From assembly GCF_000397205.1 (NCBI RefSeq), contig NC_021237.1, positions 58,501 to 122,500 of the forward strand: a stretch of DNA of 64,000 nt. Reading direction: 5' to 3'. The DNA is from Pseudomonas protegens CHA0 (GTDB lineage: Bacteria; Pseudomonadota; Gammaproteobacteria; Pseudomonadales; Pseudomonadaceae). The stretch's first letter is position 1. The number at the start of each line of letters is the position of its first letter. The notes beneath the pieces are model-generated. The model was given only the letters and a program-made list of their open reading frames with translations. It searched no databases and was not told the origin of the DNA. Of this stretch, positions 1 to 8,687 are shown piece after piece. A program made the position numbers and the translations under genes.

Positions 1-1
1 G

Positions 2-529
2 CAGAGCATTCCGGTGGCGAGCCTGGCGGGGGTGCTGGTCTACACCGGCGTCAAGCTGGTGGACCTCAAGGTCTTTCGCGGCCTGGGGCGCTACGGGCGC
101 ATGCCGATGCTGACTTACGCGGTGACGGCCCTGGCGATTGTCTTCAGCGACCTGCTGACCGGGGTACTGATCGGCTTTGCCCTGACCCTGGCCAAGCTGG
201 CGTTCAAGGCGTCGCGCTTGAAGATCAGCCTGATCGACCTGGCAGAGGAAGGCGAGATGGAGTTGCGTCTGGTCGGCGCTGCGACCTTTCTCAAGGTGCC
301 GGCCCTGACTCGGGTACTGGCGACGATTCCCCCGGCCACCACTGTGCATGTGCCCCTCAGCAACCTCAGTTATATCGACCATGCGTGCCTGGAGTTGCTG
401 GAAGACTGGAATCGGGCCAACAGTGCCAAGGGCTCGCGGCTGGTGATCGAAACGCGGGGCTTGAAGCGGCGCCTGGAGGGCCGGTTGACCACCACCAGCG
501 GCGTGGGGGCGGCTGCGGCGAGAGGTTGA
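2..529 (+). CDS. SulP family anion transporter, C-terminal part (5' end outside window)
   Basis: The reading frame is open from base 2, so the gene starts upstream of the window. The visible part begins in the last membrane segments (VLVYTGVKLVDL, then a hydrophobic stretch around AVTALAIVFSDLLTGVLIGFA). It ends with a cytoplasmic STAS-like domain (LRLVGAATFLKVPALTRVL, then NLSYIDHACLELLEDW). This is the usual SulP order: transmembrane transporter followed by STAS. SulP proteins carry sulfate, bicarbonate or other anions, and the substrate cannot be read from this fragment. From memory the PAO1 counterpart next to the cox operon is a SulP protein (PA0103), which fits the gene order here. It converges with the next gene over a hairpin. 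Confidence 0.85.
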   Translation, partial: QSIPVASLAGVLVYTGVKLVDLKVFRGLGRYGRMPMLTYAVTALAIVFSDLLTGVLIGFALTLAKLAFKASRLKISLIDLAEEGEMELRLVGAATFLKVPALTRVLATIPPATTVHVPLSNLSYIDHACLELLEDWNRANSAKGSRLVIETRGLKRRLEGRLTTTSGVGAAAARG

Positions 530-565
530 ATCGCCGGGTGGGCGGGAGGGGCTTGGGCGAGCCAG

Positions 566-608
566 GCCCTTCGCCACAAGGCTCGCTGCGAGCCTTGCTG
601 GCGAGGAA
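566..608. repeat. REP-like hairpin between convergent genes
   Basis: The sequence is near-palindromic: tcgccacaaggctcgc pairs with gcgagccttgctggcga around a 3-nt loop. It lies between the stops of two convergent genes, so it may act as a bidirectional terminator or be a single REP element. There is no T-run. Confidence 0.55.
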
Positions 609-612
609 TGGG

Positions 613-1263
613 TCAGGCGGCGGGCTGGTCGAGTTCCAGTTCCACGCCCAGTTGGCGTGACAGGCAAGGCCAGCGTTTCCAGGCGGCCTCGGTGTCCGGG
701 CTGCTGAGTTTCTCGCGGTAGGCTTCCACCGACTCCAGGGCGAAGCTTTCTTCGTCGAGCATGGCGTCGACGGCGTGGTGCACCGCTTCGTCCAGCTGGT
801 TGGCGAAGGTTTCGCCGATCAGTTGGTGGGCGATGAGGTTGGCGACAGTCATGTCCAGGGGGATCAGCGGACGGCCGAAATGCTTGATGTACAGGTCGTT
901 GACCTCTTCCACCAGACGGTGGGCCAGATAGGCTTCATCCAGCAGGCCGTCGAGGCCGACGTGGCCATCCATGATGGCCGGCGGCTGGAGGAAGAATTGC
1001 TCGGCGATCTTCAGCACCGGCTTGATCTGCGACTCGATGCCGGCTTCCCGGGCTACAGAGTTGGCGGCGTCCAGAAGGTCTGGAACCTGGTCGATATAGG
1101 CGCTGACAAAACGGGTCATGACGCCCTTGGCGTCGACTTCGGGCAGCTGGATGGCAGGGTGCAGGTGAGGCAATTGGCTCTCCAACTGACGGGTCAGGAG
1201 GCCGGTACTGGCTTCGTGCTGCTGGGCCAGTTTGATCTGCTCGCGCAATGCGGCGGTGTTCAT
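613..1263 (-). CDS. conserved hypothetical protein next to cox operon
   Basis: A 216-residue soluble protein with no signal peptide or membrane segment, rich in Leu, Ala, Glu and Asp and probably mostly helical. The start MNTAALREQIK was chosen because GGAG lies about 6 nt upstream (on the minus strand). An in-frame upstream ATG exists 24 nt earlier but lacks a good ribosome site. I recognise no catalytic motif. From memory PAO1 has a hypothetical gene (PA0104) at the same place, divergent from coxB, so the neighbourhood is conserved. No function can be assigned. Confidence 0.75.
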   Translation of the reverse strand: MNTAALREQIKLAQQHEASTGLLTRQLESQLPHLHPAIQLPEVDAKGVMTRFVSAYIDQVPDLLDAANSVAREAGIESQIKPVLKIAEQFFLQPPAIMDGHVGLDGLLDEAYLAHRLVEEVNDLYIKHFGRPLIPLDMTVANLIAHQLIGETFANQLDEAVHHAVDAMLDEESFALESVEAYREKLSSPDTEAAWKRWPCLSRQLGVELELDQPAA

Positions 1264-1465
1264 GAAAACTCCAGGGAACAAGGGCAATTGAATAGGGAGA
1301 ACATAAGTTAGCCTGCTTACAAAAGCGCTTAAGACGCATTTGTCATAATTATTTCATGCTTAGTCACCACGGTTATATCGTTTCGCCATCCAGGGCACTC
1401 GATCCCTTTCCCGCCGTGGCCTGCAAACCTCCTTATTAGTGTTTCAGTTGATTTACGCCCTCGCG

Positions 1466-1493
1466 TTGCGAGGTGGGAGTCGCTGTCTATACT
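1466..1493 (+). promoter_or_regulatory. candidate promoter of the cox operon
   Basis: TTGCGA at 1466-1471 and TATACT at 1488-1493 are separated by 16 nt. The -10 is preceded by C (CTATACT), which also suits sigma-S. This would give a leader of about 135 nt before coxB. The rest of the 1264-1636 gap also holds the promoter of the divergent hypothetical gene; I see no other clear structure in it. Confidence 0.5.
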
Positions 1494-1636
1494 CGCCCTT
1501 GTATGAAGTTAGCTGATGATGCCCGACTGCAAATGCAGCGAAGGCTCGGCCGGTTTAAGTTCGTAGTCTAGGCAGCCGCTCCCTTGCCGCAGGTGTTAAG
1601 CCGGCGGGATAACAAGAACGATAAGGGGAACCCGCA

Positions 1637-2764
1637 ATGATGCGACATCCACATGTCTGGATGGGCCTCCTGTTGTGGTCGGTATTCAGCCAGGCGCAAG
1701 CCGCCTGGACCGTGAATATGACGCCTGGGGCGACCGAGATAAGCCACGCGGTATTCGACCTGCACATGACCATCTTCTGGATCTGTGTGGTGATCGGCGT
1801 CATCGTCTTCGGTGCGATGTTCTGGTCGATGATCGTTCACCGCCGTTCCGTTGGCCAGGTCCCGGCCAAATTCCACGAAAGCACCACGGTGGAAATCCTC
1901 TGGACCATCATTCCCTTCCTGATCCTGGTGGCCATGGCCGTGCCTGCCACGGCGACGCTGATCAAGATGTACGACACCAGCGAGCCGGACGTGGATATCC
2001 AGATCACCGGCTACCAGTGGAAGTGGCACTACAAATACCTCGGCCAGGACGTGGAGTTCTTCAGCAACCTGGCCACCCCCGCCGACCAGATCCACAACCA
2101 GAGCACCAAGGGCGAGCACTACCTGCTGGAGGTCGACCAGCCGCTGGTACTGCCGGTGGGCGCCAAGGTGCGCTTTCTGGTGACCGCCGCCGACGTCATC
2201 CACTCCTGGTGGGTGCCGGCCTTCGCGGTCAAGCGCGATGCTATCCCGGGTTTCGTCAACGAAGCCTGGACCCGGGTCGACAAGCCCGGCATCTACCGTG
2301 GCCAGTGCGCCGAGCTGTGCGGCAAGGACCACGGCTTCATGCCGATCGTGGTGGAGGTCAAGAGCCAGGCCGACTACGACACCTGGATGGGCGAGCGCAA
2401 GGCCGAGGCGGCCAAGCTCAAGGAGCTGACCAGCAAGGAATGGACCCTCGACGAGTTGGTGGCCCGCGGTGACAAGATCTACCACACCACCTGCGTTGCC
2501 TGTCACCAGGCGGAAGGCCAGGGCCTGCCGCCGATGTTCCCGGCCCTCAAGGGCTCGAAGATCGCTACCGGTCCCAAGGAGGCTCACCTGAGCCTGGTGT
2601 TCCACGGCAAGCCGGGCACCGCCATGGCCGCCTTCGGCAAGCAGCTGTCGGAAGTCGACATCGCCGCCGTCGTCACCTACGAACGCAACGCCTGGGGCAA
2701 CAACAAGGGCGACATGGTGACGCCCAAGGAAGTCCTGGCGCTGAAGCAGGCGGAAAGCAAATGA
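1637..2764 (+). CDS. coxB: cytochrome c oxidase subunit II with C-terminal cytochrome c domain
   Basis: Subunit II of the aa3 terminal oxidase; it takes electrons from cytochrome c at the CuA centre and passes them to subunit I. The 375-aa protein has a signal peptide (about 1-22), two membrane helices (about 42-65 and 88-108) and a periplasmic cupredoxin domain. The CuA site is C224-AEL-C228 in GQCAELCGKDHGFM. A fused class I cytochrome c domain follows, with heme motif C286-VA-C289-H290 and a probable Met ligand near GLPPMFPAL. The fused heme marks a caa3-like arrangement, common in Pseudomonas coxB. The ribosome site AAGGGGAA precedes the ATG. It is the first gene of the operon. Confidence 0.97.
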   Translation: MMRHPHVWMGLLLWSVFSQAQAAWTVNMTPGATEISHAVFDLHMTIFWICVVIGVIVFGAMFWSMIVHRRSVGQVPAKFHESTTVEILWTIIPFLILVAMAVPATATLIKMYDTSEPDVDIQITGYQWKWHYKYLGQDVEFFSNLATPADQIHNQSTKGEHYLLEVDQPLVLPVGAKVRFLVTAADVIHSWWVPAFAVKRDAIPGFVNEAWTRVDKPGIYRGQCAELCGKDHGFMPIVVEVKSQADYDTWMGERKAEAAKLKELTSKEWTLDELVARGDKIYHTTCVACHQAEGQGLPPMFPALKGSKIATGPKEAHLSLVFHGKPGTAMAAFGKQLSEVDIAAVVTYERNAWGNNKGDMVTPKEVLALKQAESK

Positions 2765-2846
2765 GCCGGCTCATGGGGTATGTGCGCAACCGGTCGCGGC
2801 GTTTCGCCGCCGATCATCCAGTCCATTCGCTCGCAGGAGACAGGAC

Positions 2847-4442
2847 ATGAGTGCTGTGATCGATGACCACGGCCACGCCGGCCATGATGACCACGCCCAT
2901 GGCCCGGCCAAGGGCCTGATGCGCTGGGTACTGACCACCAACCACAAGGACATCGGCACCCTGTACCTGTGGTTCAGCTTCTGCATGTTCCTGCTGGGCG
3001 GCTCGTTCGCCATGGTGATCCGTGCCGAACTGTTCCAGCCCGGGCTGCAGATCGTCGAGCCGGCGTTCTTCAACCAGATGACCACCATGCATGGCCTGGT
3101 GATGGTCTTCGGTGCGGTGATGCCGGCCTTCGTCGGCCTGGCCAACTGGATGATCCCGTTGATGATCGGCGCGCCGGACATGGCCCTGCCGCGGATGAAC
3201 AACTTCAGCTTCTGGCTGCTGCCGGCGGCCTTCCTGTTGCTGATCTCGACCCTGTTCATGCCCGGCGGCGGGCCGAACTTCGGCTGGACCTTCTATGCCC
3301 CCTTGTCCACCACCTACGCCCCGGAAAGCGTGACCTTCTTCATCTTCGCCATCCACTTGATGGGCGTCAGCTCGATCATGGGCGCGATCAACGTGATCGC
3401 CACCATCCTCAACCTGCGAGCCCCGGGCATGACCCTGATGAAGATGCCACTGTTCGTCTGGACCTGGCTGATCACCGCCTTCCTGCTGATTGCGGTGATG
3501 CCGGTACTGGCCGGGGTGGTGACCATGATGCTGATGGACATCCATTTCGGCACCAGCTTCTTCAGTGCAGCCGGCGGCGGTGACCCGGTGTTGTTCCAGC
3601 ACGTGTTCTGGTTCTTCGGCCACCCCGAGGTGTACATCATGATCCTGCCGGCCTTCGGCGCGGTCAGCTCGATCATCCCCACCTTCAGCCGCAAGCCACT
3701 GTTCGGCTACACCTCGATGGTCTATGCCACCGGGGCGATCGCCTTCCTGTCGTTCATCGTCTGGGCGCACCACATGTTCGTGGTGGGCATCCCGCTGGTG
3801 GGCGAGCTGTTCTTCATGTACGCCACCCTGCTGATCGCCGTGCCCACTGGAGTCAAGGTGTTCAACTGGGTGAGTACCATGTGGCAGGGCTCGCTGACCT
3901 TCGAGACACCGATGCTGTTCGCGGTGGCCTTCGTCATCCTGTTCACCATCGGCGGTTTCTCCGGGCTGATGCTGGCCATTGCCCCGGCGGACTTCCAGTA
4001 CCAGGACACCTACTTCGTGGTGGCGCACTTCCACTACGTACTGGTGCCGGGGGCGATCTTCGGGATCTTCGCCTCGGCCTACTACTGGCTGCCCAAGTGG
4101 ACCGGGCACATGTACGACGAGACCCTGGGCAAGCTGCACTTCTGGCTGTCCTTCGTCGGCATGAACATGGCGTTCTTCCCCATGCACTTCGTGGGGCTGG
4201 CGGGCATGCCGCGGCGGATCCCGGACTACAACCTGCAGTTCGCCGACTTCAACATGGTGTCCTCCATCGGTGCCTTCACTTTCGGTGCGACGCAGATCTT
4301 CTTCCTGTTCATCGTCATCAAGTGCATCCGCGGCGGCAAAGCGGCTCCGGCCAAACCCTGGGAAGGTGCCGAAGGCCTGGAGTGGAGTATTCCCTCGCCG
4401 GCGCCGTACCACACCTTTGTCACCCCGCCGGAAGTGAAATGA
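2847..4442 (+). CDS. coxA: cytochrome c oxidase subunit I (aa3 type)
   Basis: The catalytic, proton-pumping subunit with heme a, heme a3 and CuB. The protein has 531 residues and about 12 membrane helices. Motifs seen: TTNHKDIGTLYLWF near the N terminus; TMHGLVMVF with a heme a histidine; GHPEVYIMILPAFG with the CuB His and the Tyr of the His-Tyr crosslink; WAHHMFVVG with the two further CuB His; and HFHYVLV with the heme a3 and heme a ligands. The N terminus has a His-rich stretch (DDHGHAGHDDHAHG). GGAG lies 8 nt before the ATG. It is 82 bp downstream of coxB and clearly co-transcribed. Confidence 0.98.
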   Translation: MSAVIDDHGHAGHDDHAHGPAKGLMRWVLTTNHKDIGTLYLWFSFCMFLLGGSFAMVIRAELFQPGLQIVEPAFFNQMTTMHGLVMVFGAVMPAFVGLANWMIPLMIGAPDMALPRMNNFSFWLLPAAFLLLISTLFMPGGGPNFGWTFYAPLSTTYAPESVTFFIFAIHLMGVSSIMGAINVIATILNLRAPGMTLMKMPLFVWTWLITAFLLIAVMPVLAGVVTMMLMDIHFGTSFFSAAGGGDPVLFQHVFWFFGHPEVYIMILPAFGAVSSIIPTFSRKPLFGYTSMVYATGAIAFLSFIVWAHHMFVVGIPLVGELFFMYATLLIAVPTGVKVFNWVSTMWQGSLTFETPMLFAVAFVILFTIGGFSGLMLAIAPADFQYQDTYFVVAHFHYVLVPGAIFGIFASAYYWLPKWTGHMYDETLGKLHFWLSFVGMNMAFFPMHFVGLAGMPRRIPDYNLQFADFNMVSSIGAFTFGATQIFFLFIVIKCIRGGKAAPAKPWEGAEGLEWSIPSPAPYHTFVTPPEVK

Positions 4443-4451
4443 ACATCTGTG

Positions 4452-4523
4452 CTGTAGGAGCGAGCTCGCTCGCGAAGGCGCCAGAGGGTGGTGCCCGCTT
4501 CGCCGGCAAGCCGGCTCCTACAG
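4452..4523. repeat. REPIN (inverted pair of REP elements) inside the cox operon
   Basis: Arm 1 at 4452-4477 begins ctgtaggagcgagctcgctc and arm 2 at 4498-4523 ends ccggctcctacag. They are inverted copies of the Pseudomonas GTAGGAGC...GCGAAGG REP family with about 20 nt between them. The pair fills nearly all of the gap between coxA and ctaG. Confidence 0.9.
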
Positions 4524-4541
4524 GCTTGGGAGGACGTTGAG

Positions 4542-5099
4542 ATGGCCGAGGTAACGCTGAAGAAACTGGTGACCCGCCTGTTGCTGGTGGTGGTGGCGAT
4601 GTTCGTCTTCGGTTTTGCCCTGGTGCCGATCTACGACGTGATGTGCAAGGCCCTGGGGATCAACGGCAAGACCGGTGGGCAGTATGCGGACCAGGGGCAG
4701 CAGGTGGATGTATCGCGCCAGGTGCGGGTGCAGTTCCTGTCCACCAATGCCATCGACATGGTCTGGGATTTCTATCCCAAGTCCGATGACATCGTGGTCC
4801 ATCCGGGGGCGGTGAACGAGATGATCTTCATCGCCCGCAACCCCAGCGACCACCCGATGAGCGCCCAGGCGATCCCGAGCATCTCCCCCAGCAGCGCGGC
4901 CATGTATTTCCACAAGACCGAGTGCTTCTGCTTTACCCAGCAGGTGCTGCAGCCGGGCGAGAAGATCGAGATGCCGGTGCGTTTCATCGTTGACCGTGAC
5001 ATGCCCAAGGATGTGAAGCACCTGACGCTGGCTTACACGCTGTTCGATATCACCGCGCGTCATCCACCGGTGGCGGTTGCCGCCAAGAACGGTGGCTAG
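4542..5099 (+). CDS. ctaG: cytochrome c oxidase assembly protein CtaG/Cox11
   Basis: Copper chaperone that delivers copper to the CuB site of subunit I. The 185-aa protein has one N-terminal membrane helix (about 8-30) and a periplasmic Ig-like domain. The copper-binding motif C128-F-C130-F is in KTECFCFTQQ. Also present is YDVMCKALGINGKT, typical of the family. The ATG at 4542 follows GGGAGGA; an upstream in-frame start would read through the REP repeat and is not credible. It lies between coxA and coxC as in other Pseudomonas. Confidence 0.95.
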   Translation: MAEVTLKKLVTRLLLVVVAMFVFGFALVPIYDVMCKALGINGKTGGQYADQGQQVDVSRQVRVQFLSTNAIDMVWDFYPKSDDIVVHPGAVNEMIFIARNPSDHPMSAQAIPSISPSSAAMYFHKTECFCFTQQVLQPGEKIEMPVRFIVDRDMPKDVKHLTLAYTLFDITARHPPVAVAAKNGG

Positions 5100-5132
5100 A
5101 CGATCTAGCGTGCCCGATAAGGAGAACAACCC

Positions 5133-6020
5133 ATGGCGACTCATGAGCACTATTACGTTCCCGCCCAGAGCAAGTGGCCGATCATCGCAACGGTGGGCAT
5201 GTTCGTCACCGTGGTGGGCCTGGGTATCTGGTTCAACGACCTCAAGGCTGCGCGACCGGAATCCCACGGCCCGCTGATCTTTTTCGTCGGCGGCCTGCTG
5301 CTGGCCTACATGCTGTTCGGCTGGTTTGGTGCGGTGGTCAAGGAAAGCCGCGCCGGGCTCTACAGCGCCCAGCTCGATCGCTCGTTCCGCTGGGGCATGA
5401 GCTGGTTCATCTTTTCCGAAGTGATGTTCTTCATGGCCTTCTTCGGTGCGCTGTTCTATGTGCGGCACATGTCCGGGCCCTGGCTCGGCGGTGAGGGGCA
5501 CAAGGGCATCGCCCACATGCTGTGGCCGAACTTCGAGTTCGTCTGGCCGCTGCTCAACAACCCCGACCCGAAACTCTTTCCGCCGCCCAAGGGCACCATC
5601 AGCCCCTGGGGCCTGCCGCTGCTCAACACCATCCTGCTGGTGAGTTCCAGCGTCACCGTGACCATCGCCCACCACGCCTTGAAGAAAGGCCATCGCGGCG
5701 CGCTGAAGATCTGGCTGGCGCTGACGGTGCTGCTGGGTTGCGCCTTCCTGGGCTTTCAGGCCGAGGAATACATCCATGCCTACCACGAGCTGGGGCTGAC
5801 CCTGGGTTCGGGGATCTACGGCGCCACCTTCTTCATGCTCACCGGTTTCCACGGTGCCCACGTGACCATTGGCACCCTGATCCTGTTCGTGATGCTGATG
5901 CGCATTATGCGCGGGCATTTCGACGCCGAGCACCAGTTCGGCTTCGAGGCCGCCAGCTGGTACTGGCACTTCGTCGACGTGGTCTGGATCGGCCTGTTCG
6001 TTTTCGTCTACGTGCTCTGA
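5133..6020 (+). CDS. coxC: cytochrome c oxidase subunit III
   Basis: Core non-redox subunit that stabilises the oxidase. The 295-aa protein starts MATHEHYYVPAQSKWP and has seven hydrophobic segments. Family signatures include SEVMFFMAFFGALFYVR, QAEEYIHAYHELGLTLGSGIYGATFF-type text and GFHGAHVTIGT, ending WYWHFVDVVWIGLFVFVYVL. The ribosome site AAGGAGAA is 7 nt before the ATG. It is 33 bp downstream of ctaG in the same operon. Confidence 0.97.
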   Translation: MATHEHYYVPAQSKWPIIATVGMFVTVVGLGIWFNDLKAARPESHGPLIFFVGGLLLAYMLFGWFGAVVKESRAGLYSAQLDRSFRWGMSWFIFSEVMFFMAFFGALFYVRHMSGPWLGGEGHKGIAHMLWPNFEFVWPLLNNPDPKLFPPPKGTISPWGLPLLNTILLVSSSVTVTIAHHALKKGHRGALKIWLALTVLLGCAFLGFQAEEYIHAYHELGLTLGSGIYGATFFMLTGFHGAHVTIGTLILFVMLMRIMRGHFDAEHQFGFEAASWYWHFVDVVWIGLFVFVYVL

Positions 6021-6026
6021 GGCGCC

Positions 6027-6230
6027 CTACCAGGGCGCGTGGGAGACCAGCTGGCCGCTGAAGAAACCCCAGGCGATCAAGCCGACGGTGACCACGGCCA
6101 GCGCGACCCGAATGCTCAGTGAGGTCACCAGGCGCTTGGATGAACTGTCGTCCTTGACCAGAAAGAACAGGCCGCTGAACAGGCTGACAACCGTGGCAAT
6201 CAGCATCAGGACGATGGCTGCTTTGAGCAT
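6027..6230 (-). CDS. DUF2909 family twin-transmembrane protein
   Basis: A 67-aa protein with two hydrophobic segments (MLKAAIVLMLIATVVSLFSGLFFLV and ALAVVTVGLIAWGFFSGQLV) joined by a polar loop KDDSSSKRLVTS. This matches the small DUF2909 proteins that accompany cox operons in gammaproteobacteria. It lies on the opposite strand between coxC and SURF1, so it interrupts the operon. Its role is unknown; the conserved location suggests a link with oxidase assembly or membrane function. That is inference. Confidence 0.85.
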   Translation of the reverse strand: MLKAAIVLMLIATVVSLFSGLFFLVKDDSSSKRLVTSLSIRVALAVVTVGLIAWGFFSGQLVSHAPW

Positions 6231-6300
6231 GGTGGGACTCCGGGGGAAACGCGATGTACAGCAGTATAGCGAGTGGATTTCTCAGCCTTGCAGGCCAGCC

Positions 6301-7041
6301 ATGAAGGGCTTCCGGCCGGGCATCGGGCCGACCCTGGTGGTGCTTTTGCTGCTGCCGGTGCTGGTTGCCCTGGGCTTCTGGCAACTGGGCCGGGGCGAGC
6401 AGAAGCGCCAGTTGCTGGCCAGCTACGCCGAGCGCCGTGCGGCGGAGCCGGTGGCCCTGTTCGAGCTGTTGGCCAGCGAGGATCCGGCTTTTCGCCGGGT
6501 ACGCCTGCACGGTCATTTCGATGCCGACCACAGCCTGTTGATGGATAACCGCCTGCATGACGGCAAGGTCGGGGTCGAGCTGCTGCAACCCTTCCTCGAC
6601 CAGGCCAGCGGTCGCTGGCTGCTGGTCAACCGCGGCTGGCTGCCCTGGCCCGACCGGCGCACGCCTCCCGTATTCAGCACCCCGCAGCAGAGCCTGAGCC
6701 TGGATGCCTGGGTCTACGTTTCCCCGGGCGCGGCATTCCAGCTGCACGCCGACCCCAGCGGTGCGATCTGGCCGCGGCTGATTACCGCCGTGGCGCCACA
6801 AGCGCTCTGGGCCGAGCTGGGCCGCAGCGGTTTCGACCATGAAGTGCGCCTGGAGTCGGGCCCGGGTGCCTACCTGACCGAATGGCCGGTGGTCGCCATG
6901 GGCCCGGAAAAACACCAGGCCTATGCGGTGCAGTGGTTCGCCATGGCCCTGGCGCTGTTCGCTCTCTATCTCTATTTCGGCTGGCACAACACTCGGGAGA
7001 AACGCCATGGGAACGGCCATGAATCCACCCAACATCTCTGA
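6301..7041 (+). CDS. SURF1 family cytochrome oxidase biogenesis protein
   Basis: A heme a insertion/assembly factor for aa3 oxidases. The 246-aa protein has the SURF1 layout: an N-terminal helix (PTLVVLLLLPVLVALGFWQLGRGEQKR), a periplasmic domain with VRLHGHFDADHSLLMDNR and WLLVNRGWLP, and a C-terminal helix (YAVQWFAMALALFALYLYFGWHNTREK). The start at 6301 places the first helix at the N terminus; in-frame codons further upstream would overlap the divergent DUF2909 gene. Its end overlaps the next gene by 35 bp. Confidence 0.93.
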   Translation: MKGFRPGIGPTLVVLLLLPVLVALGFWQLGRGEQKRQLLASYAERRAAEPVALFELLASEDPAFRRVRLHGHFDADHSLLMDNRLHDGKVGVELLQPFLDQASGRWLLVNRGWLPWPDRRTPPVFSTPQQSLSLDAWVYVSPGAAFQLHADPSGAIWPRLITAVAPQALWAELGRSGFDHEVRLESGPGAYLTEWPVVAMGPEKHQAYAVQWFAMALALFALYLYFGWHNTREKRHGNGHESTQHL

Positions 7042-7597
7042 CGCCCAGGCGCCCAACCGGCGGCGCGGCCGCTGGCAACTGGTGCTGATCCTGCTGATGG
7101 TGATCGGCCCGATGATCCTTGCCACCGGCATGTACAAGCTGCAGTTCTGGGTACCGGAAAGCCGCAGTTATCACGGCGAGCTGATCGGCAATGGCCAGAC
7201 CCGCGCCCAGATCGGCGTGCAGGCCGAGGAGGATCGCTGGCAGGTTCTGGTCACCGCGCCCGGGGAGTGCGCAGTGGATTGCCAGCAACTGGTGTACCTG
7301 GCGCGGCAGATCCAGATCGCCCTGGGCCGTGATGCCTCGCGGGCCAGCCATGCCCTGGCCAGCGCCCGGCCCCTGAGCGCCGAATACGAAGCCAAGCTGC
7401 AGCGTGAATACCCGCAACTGCAACGCTACCCCCTGGACCTGGCGACCTTCACCAAGGGCGCCAACGACAAGGAGGCGCCGCAGCTGTGGATCGTCGACCC
7501 CCACAGCAACCTGGTGCTGCGCTATGACGCCCGGGTCAAGGGCAAGGACCTGCTCAACGACCTGCGCCACCTGCTGAAACTGTCGAACATCGGATAA
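7007..7597 (+). CDS. membrane-anchored CxxxC protein resembling a degenerate Sco, cox operon
   Basis: A 196-aa protein usually left as hypothetical. It has one N-terminal helix (about 24-43, LVLILLMVIGPMILATGMYKL) and a periplasmic domain with C88-AVD-C92 (PGECAVDCQQLVYLARQ) followed 74 residues later by VDPHSNL with H166. Sco proteins bind copper with CxxxC and a distal His in a VDHSGNL-type loop. The true sco of this operon has C84, C88 and H174, so the spacing is similar. I infer a thioredoxin-fold, Sco-like protein in oxidase copper or thiol handling. GGGAGA lies 6 nt before the ATG. It overlaps SURF1 and is 10 bp before ctaA. Confidence 0.8.
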   Translation: MGTAMNPPNISDAQAPNRRRGRWQLVLILLMVIGPMILATGMYKLQFWVPESRSYHGELIGNGQTRAQIGVQAEEDRWQVLVTAPGECAVDCQQLVYLARQIQIALGRDASRASHALASARPLSAEYEAKLQREYPQLQRYPLDLATFTKGANDKEAPQLWIVDPHSNLVLRYDARVKGKDLLNDLRHLLKLSNIG

Positions 7598-7607
7598 GGG
7601 CATCGTC

Positions 7608-8687
7608 ATGGCCAAACCTGGATTTCGCCTCGCGTTGTTTGCCACCTTGCTGGCCCTGATCGTGGTGCTGCTCGGCGCCTACACCCGGCTGACCCATGCC
7701 GGCCTCGGCTGCCCGGACTGGCCCGGCTGCTACGGCTTTATCAGCGTGCCGAAAAGCGAAGCCCAGTTGGCCCATGCCGAGCTGCATTTTCCCGATACCC
7801 CGGTGGAGGCCCACAAGGGCTGGAACGAGATGATCCACCGATACTTCGCCGGTACCCTGGGGCTGCTGATCGTGCTCCTGGCGGCCCGGGCCTGGACCCA
7901 TCGCCGGCATCCGGGGCAGCCCCTGAAGCTGCCGCTGTTCCTCCTGGCAGTGGTGTTCGCCCAGGCGGCCTTCGGCATGTGGACGGTGACCCTCAAGCTC
8001 TGGCCGCAAGTGGTCACCGCGCACCTGCTGGGCGGTTTCGCCACCCTGAGCCTGTTGTTCCTGCTGACCTTGCGCCTGTCCGGGGTATTGCCGGCGCTGA
8101 TCGTGCCGCGGCGCTTGCAGCACTGGGCTACCGCCGGGCTGGTGCTGGTGATCGGGCAGATCGCCCTGGGCGGCTGGGTCAGTTCCAACTACGCGGCGGT
8201 GGCCTGTATCGACTTGCCCACCTGCCATGGCCAGTGGTGGCCGAACATGGATTTCGCCAACGGCTTCCACCTGACCCAGCACATCGGCCCCAACTACCTG
8301 GGCGGGCAACTGGACAGTGATGCCCGCACCGCCATCCACATGACCCACCGGATCGGCGCGGTGCTGGTGACCCTGGTGTTGCTGGGCCTGGCCTGGCAGC
8401 TGCGGCAGACCGGCATGACCCGCCTGGCCGGGCTGGTGCTGGTGGCGCTGGGGGCGCAGGTCAGCCTGGGCCTGAGCAACGTGTTCTTTCATTTGCCACT
8501 GCCGGTGGCCGTGGCCCACAACGCCGGGGGGGCGGCGCTGCTGCTGACCCTGGTGCTGGTCAACTACCACGCCCGTACCAGCCTGGTACGGGCCCGGGAT
8601 CGCCTGCCCCTGGGCTGGCGGCTCAGCCCGCGTAAACAGATGGCGGGTCCCATCACCATCAAAGGAGAGATGCCATGGCGACTCTGA
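7608..8687 (+). CDS. ctaA: heme A synthase (COX15/CtaA)
   Basis: Converts heme O to heme A for the aa3 oxidase. The 359-aa membrane protein has about eight helices. It shows the family text [24 protein letters not shown] near residue 25-45 ([16 protein letters not shown]), a conserved EMIHRYFAG with a heme-ligand His, [29 protein letters not shown] with the second Cys pair, and [11 protein letters not shown] and [12 protein letters not shown] with further His ligands. Its stop overlaps the start of cyoE by 13 bp, so translation is probably coupled. Confidence 0.95.
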   Translation: MAKPGFRLALFATLLALIVVLLGAYTRLTHAGLGCPDWPGCYGFISVPKSEAQLAHAELHFPDTPVEAHKGWNEMIHRYFAGTLGLLIVLLAARAWTHRRHPGQPLKLPLFLLAVVFAQAAFGMWTVTLKLWPQVVTAHLLGGFATLSLLFLLTLRLSGVLPALIVPRRLQHWATAGLVLVIGQIALGGWVSSNYAAVACIDLPTCHGQWWPNMDFANGFHLTQHIGPNYLGGQLDSDARTAIHMTHRIGAVLVTLVLLGLAWQLRQTGMTRLAGLVLVALGAQVSLGLSNVFFHLPLPVAVAHNAGGAALLLTLVLVNYHARTSLVRARDRLPLGWRLSPRKQMAGPITIKGEMPWRL

